Shown here: piece by piece, positions 4,410 through 6,765 of the stretch | Numbering within the stretch: the stretch's first letter is position 1 | Layout of the letters: the number at the start of each line of letters is the position of its first letter | Origin: Planctomycetota bacterium | GTDB lineage: Bacteria; Planctomycetota; SZUA-567; JAFGNG01 | DNA length: 6,765 nt | Direction of reading: 5' to 3' | NCBI GenBank assembly: GCA_016927125.1 | Contig: JAFGNG010000136.1 | Span: 1 to 6,765 of the forward strand | Notes under the pieces: model-generated | Seen by the model: only the letters and a program-made list of their open reading frames with translations | The model's database searches: none | What the model was told of the DNA's origin: nothing | Position numbers and translations under genes: made by a program

Positions 4410-6233
4410 ATGACTACGGTAAAAAATCTCCGCAATATCGCCATCATCGCCCATGTCGATCATGGCAAGACCACTCTTGTTGACGCGCTCTTACGCCAGA
4501 CCCATGTGTTCCGGGAAAACCAGCAGGTAAATACCTGCGTGATGGATTCCAACGACATTGAGCGCGAGCGCGGCATTACCATTTTTTCCAAGAACGCTTC
4601 GATTGTCTACCAAGGCGTCAAGATCAATATCATTGACACCCCAGGCCACTCCGACTTCGGCGGCGAGGTCGAGCGGGTTTTGCAGATGGCGAACGGGGTC
4701 CTGCTCCTGGTGGACGCCTTTGACGGGCCGATGCCGCAGACGCGCTTTGTCTTGAAGAAGGCGCTGGCCGCCGGCCTGCGGGTGGTGGTGGTAATCAATA
4801 AGATCGACCGGCCAGACGCCCGTACCGATGAAGTCCTGGATGAAGTCTTTGACCTCTTTGTCCAGCTCGAGGCGAATGACGCGCAGCTCGACTTCCCCGT
4901 GATCTATGCTTCCGGCAGGGAGGGCTACGCCCGCCGTGAGCCCCATGATGACAACCAGGACTGCCGTCTGCTGTTGGACGATATCCTTGCCCATATCCCC
5001 GCACCGGAAGCGGATGCCAACGCGCCCTTCCAGATGCAGGTCGCATCTATTGATTATAATTCGTTTGTCGGCCGGGTCGCTATCGGCAGGATTATCCGTG
5101 GCACTCTCTCCACTCGTGAACAAGTGGTTCTCTTGAAAGGCGAAAACGCGCCGGTTCCTTACCGGATTGAAAAGATCCGGGTCTTCAAGGGCTTGCAGCA
5201 GGAAGAGGTGAGCCAAGCCTCGGCCGGGGAAATTGTCTGCCTGACCGGGATTACCGGGGTGGATATCTACGATACCCTGGCGGATCCGCAAAAACCGGAA
5301 GTTATCCCGGCAGTCAAGATTGATGAGCCGACCCTGACCATGGAATTTCGCGCCAACGACTCCCCCTTCTCCGGCCAAGAGGGCACTTATGTCACCAGCC
5401 GCCACCTGCGCGAACGTCTGCTGCGGGAGCTTCACAGCAATGTCGCGCTGCGGGTTGAAGAGCAGGGTGATTGTTACCACGTCTCCGGGCGCGGCTTGCT
5501 CCACCTCGGGGTCCTGATCGAAACCATGCGCCGCGAGGGCTATGAATTTGCCGTTGGCAAACCGCATGTCGTCTTCAAGACCATTGACGGCAAGAAGCAC
5601 GAACCGATCGAGATCCTGACTGTGGATGTCGCTGAGGAACTGGCGGGCAGGGCGATGGAGATCATCGGGATGCGCAAGGGCAACCTGGTCAAGATGGAGC
5701 TGCGCGGCGGCCGCCAGCACCTGGAGTTCACCATCCCCAGCCGGGGATTAATCGGCCTGCGTTCGCGCTTGCTCAATGCCACCCGCGGCGAGGTTGTGAT
5801 CAACCATGTCTTTCATGAATACCAGCCCTTCACCGGCGTGGTTCCCGGCAGGCTGAATGGCGTCCTGGTCAGTATGGAGCAGGGCGAGGCCACGCCCTAT
5901 GCGCTCGATTCCCTGCAGCAGCGCGGCAAGTTCTTTGTCCCGCCGCAAACGCGGGTCTATCCCGGCATGATTGTGGGTGAAAACTGCCGCAGTGATGACC
6001 TCGACGTCAACATCTGCAAGGGCAAGAAAATGACCAATGTCCGCGCCGCCGGCAGCGACAAGGCCATGGAGATTGCCCCGGCGGTGGACTTCTCTCTTGA
6101 GGCGTCGCTCGAATATATTGAGAATGACGAACTCTTGGAAGTCACCCCGGAGTCGCTCCGGATGCGCAAGCGCGTCGCCTGCCCCAAGATCAGAAAGCAG
6201 CAGATCCGCAAGGAAAACCGGCTGTCGGCCTGA
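4410..6233 (+). CDS. typA: Ribosome-associated GTPase TypA/BipA
   Basis: A complete 607-residue translational GTPase, the usual length of TypA/BipA. The family binds the 70S ribosome at the EF-G site, supports large-subunit assembly, and is needed for growth at low temperature and under other stress. GTPase motifs are G1 AHVDHGKT (14-21), the G2 region RERGITI (52-58), G3 DTPGH (76-80), G4 NKID (130-133) and G5 ASG (167-169). The EF-Tu-like domain II and EF-G-like domain III follow. The TypA-specific C-terminal domain is marked by the conserved RGLIGLRSRLL and then NATRGE and HVFHEYQPF, coded roughly at 5740-5830. The start is fixed by an in-frame stop at 4401-4403 and by alignment of NLRNIAIIAHVDHGKTTL. 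It is a single gene, converging on pdxA with only 15 bases between stop codons. No key residue is missing. EF-G, LepA and TetM-like proteins lack this C-terminal signature. Confidence 0.97.
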   Translation: MTTVKNLRNIAIIAHVDHGKTTLVDALLRQTHVFRENQQVNTCVMDSNDIERERGITIFSKNASIVYQGVKINIIDTPGHSDFGGEVERVLQMANGVLLLVDAFDGPMPQTRFVLKKALAAGLRVVVVINKIDRPDARTDEVLDEVFDLFVQLEANDAQLDFPVIYASGREGYARREPHDDNQDCRLLLDDILAHIPAPEADANAPFQMQVASIDYNSFVGRVAIGRIIRGTLSTREQVVLLKGENAPVPYRIEKIRVFKGLQQEEVSQASAGEIVCLTGITGVDIYDTLADPQKPEVIPAVKIDEPTLTMEFRANDSPFSGQEGTYVTSRHLRERLLRELHSNVALRVEEQGDCYHVSGRGLLHLGVLIETMRREGYEFAVGKPHVVFKTIDGKKHEPIEILTVDVAEELAGRAMEIIGMRKGNLVKMELRGGRQHLEFTIPSRGLIGLRSRLLNATRGEVVINHVFHEYQPFTGVVPGRLNGVLVSMEQGEATPYALDSLQQRGKFFVPPQTRVYPGMIVGENCRSDDLDVNICKGKKMTNVRAAGSDKAMEIAPAVDFSLEASLEYIENDELLEVTPESLRMRKRVACPKIRKQQIRKENRLSA

Positions 6234-6248
6234 TTATTTATTCATCCC

Positions 6249-6765
6249 TCACCCCAACGCCCTAACCCGCGCGATCTTGATGGCGCTGTCAATAGCGGCG
6301 AGGAGCGAAAGCTCGCTGGCAATGCCCTTGCCTGCAATATCAAAGGCGGTGCCGTGATCAACGCTGGTGCGGATGATAGGGGGCCCCAAGGTAATATTAA
6401 CGCCGCTGTCGAAGGCGATGGTTTTTAAGGGAGCGAGTCCCTGGTCGTGGTACATGGCGACAATCGCGTCGTACTTCCCCTGCAGCATCTGGTGGAAAGC
6501 GGTATCGGCAGGCAGCGGCCCGGTAACATCCATCCCCTGTTTGGCAGCCATGCTGATAGCGGGGATAATATGGATCTTCTCCTCCTGCCCGAACATGCCT
6601 CCCTCGCCCGCGTGGGGATTCAAGCCCAGCACGCCGATGCGCGGCTTGTTGATCCCGAAGTTTTTCCGGAGTTCCTGGTGCGTGACTACGATCGTCCCGA
6701 GGATTTCCCCGCGGGTGGCAAGCTGCGGCACCATGGCGATGGGGGAGTGCACGGTCACGAGCGAC
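6249..6765 (-). CDS. pdxA: 4-hydroxythreonine-4-phosphate dehydrogenase PdxA, C-terminal half (cut by right window edge)
   Basis: The frame is open from the right edge to the TGA at 6251-6249, giving about 171 residues of a protein normally near 330. PdxA oxidises 4-phosphohydroxy-L-threonine with NAD; the product decarboxylates and feeds PdxJ in the DXP-dependent route to pyridoxal phosphate. All three metal-binding histidines of the E. coli enzyme (H166, H211, H266) have counterparts: the H in TVHSP (6749-6747), the H in LNPHAGEGG exactly 45 residues later as in E. coli, and the H in RTSVDHGTA. MYHDQGL, GVNITLGPP and GPLPADT are further PdxA hallmarks. The GTG at 6758-6756 is an internal valine codon, not a start, because the frame remains open and homologous upstream of it. 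I see no convincing terminator in the 15 bases shared with typA. A PdxA2-type sugar-acid enzyme is a less likely alternative that neighbours outside the window would settle. Confidence 0.95.
   Translation of the reverse strand, partial: SLVTVHSPIAMVPQLATRGEILGTIVVTHQELRKNFGINKPRIGVLGLNPHAGEGGMFGQEEKIHIIPAISMAAKQGMDVTGPLPADTAFHQMLQGKYDAIVAMYHDQGLAPLKTIAFDSGVNITLGPPIIRTSVDHGTAFDIAGKGIASELSLLAAIDSAIKIARVRALG

Noticed and set aside
4491..5720. A 409-codon open frame on the minus strand
   Set aside because: It is antisense to typA, with no recognisable motif or ribosome-binding site, so it is a shadow frame.
6756..6758. GTG as a start codon for a short 169-residue PdxA
   Set aside because: The frame stays open to the window edge, and the residues around it align with the middle of PdxA, including the first metal-binding His. 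The gene is cut by the window, not truncated.

Overview
The window is ordinary bacterial chromosome, with GC roughly in the low to mid 50s, sigma-70-like promoters, Rho-independent terminators and a CCA-encoding tRNA gene. It holds five protein genes, two of them cut by the window edges, and one tRNA gene. A DXP-dependent vitamin B6 gene (pdxA) and a secreted transglutaminase-like protein of a type I associate with planctomycete-like or other deep-branching Gram-negative bacteria suggest a Gram-negative lineage, perhaps a candidate phylum. That placement is a weak inference. I see no phage, transposon, CRISPR or defence genes.

Layout. Positions 1-176 (minus) are the N-terminus of recA, running off the left edge. 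Positions 177-341 hold the recA leader, a candidate recA promoter and the terminator of the next gene. Positions 342-1472 (minus) encode a UgpC/MsmX/MalK-type sugar-importer ATPase with no permease or binding-protein gene beside it. Positions 1473-1791 are a divergent regulatory region, with a promoter for the ATPase on one strand and a strong promoter for tRNA-Ala(GGC) at 1792-1867 on the other. A clear terminator follows the tRNA. Positions 2056-3885 (plus) encode a 609-residue exported protein with a transglutaminase-like Cys/His core and a helical, TPR-like C-terminal part; a terminator follows. Positions 3886-4409 hold no convincing gene, but do contain a long palindrome, a perfect TATAAT box and a structured leader for typA. 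Positions 4410-6233 (plus) encode the ribosome-associated GTPase TypA/BipA. It converges on pdxA (6249 to the right edge, minus), of which only the C-terminal half is present.

The genes do not form one pathway. They look like single-gene transcription units: DNA repair, sugar uptake energy, a tRNA, an exported protein of unknown substrate, ribosome assembly or stress, and B6 synthesis. The most distinctive signal is an 8-base word (TTGTGCAA or its complement) found three times within about 540 bp: inside and upstream of the ATPase gene, and over the likely -35 box of the transglutaminase-like gene. This may be a shared operator. I did not find strong evidence of a new multi-gene system.
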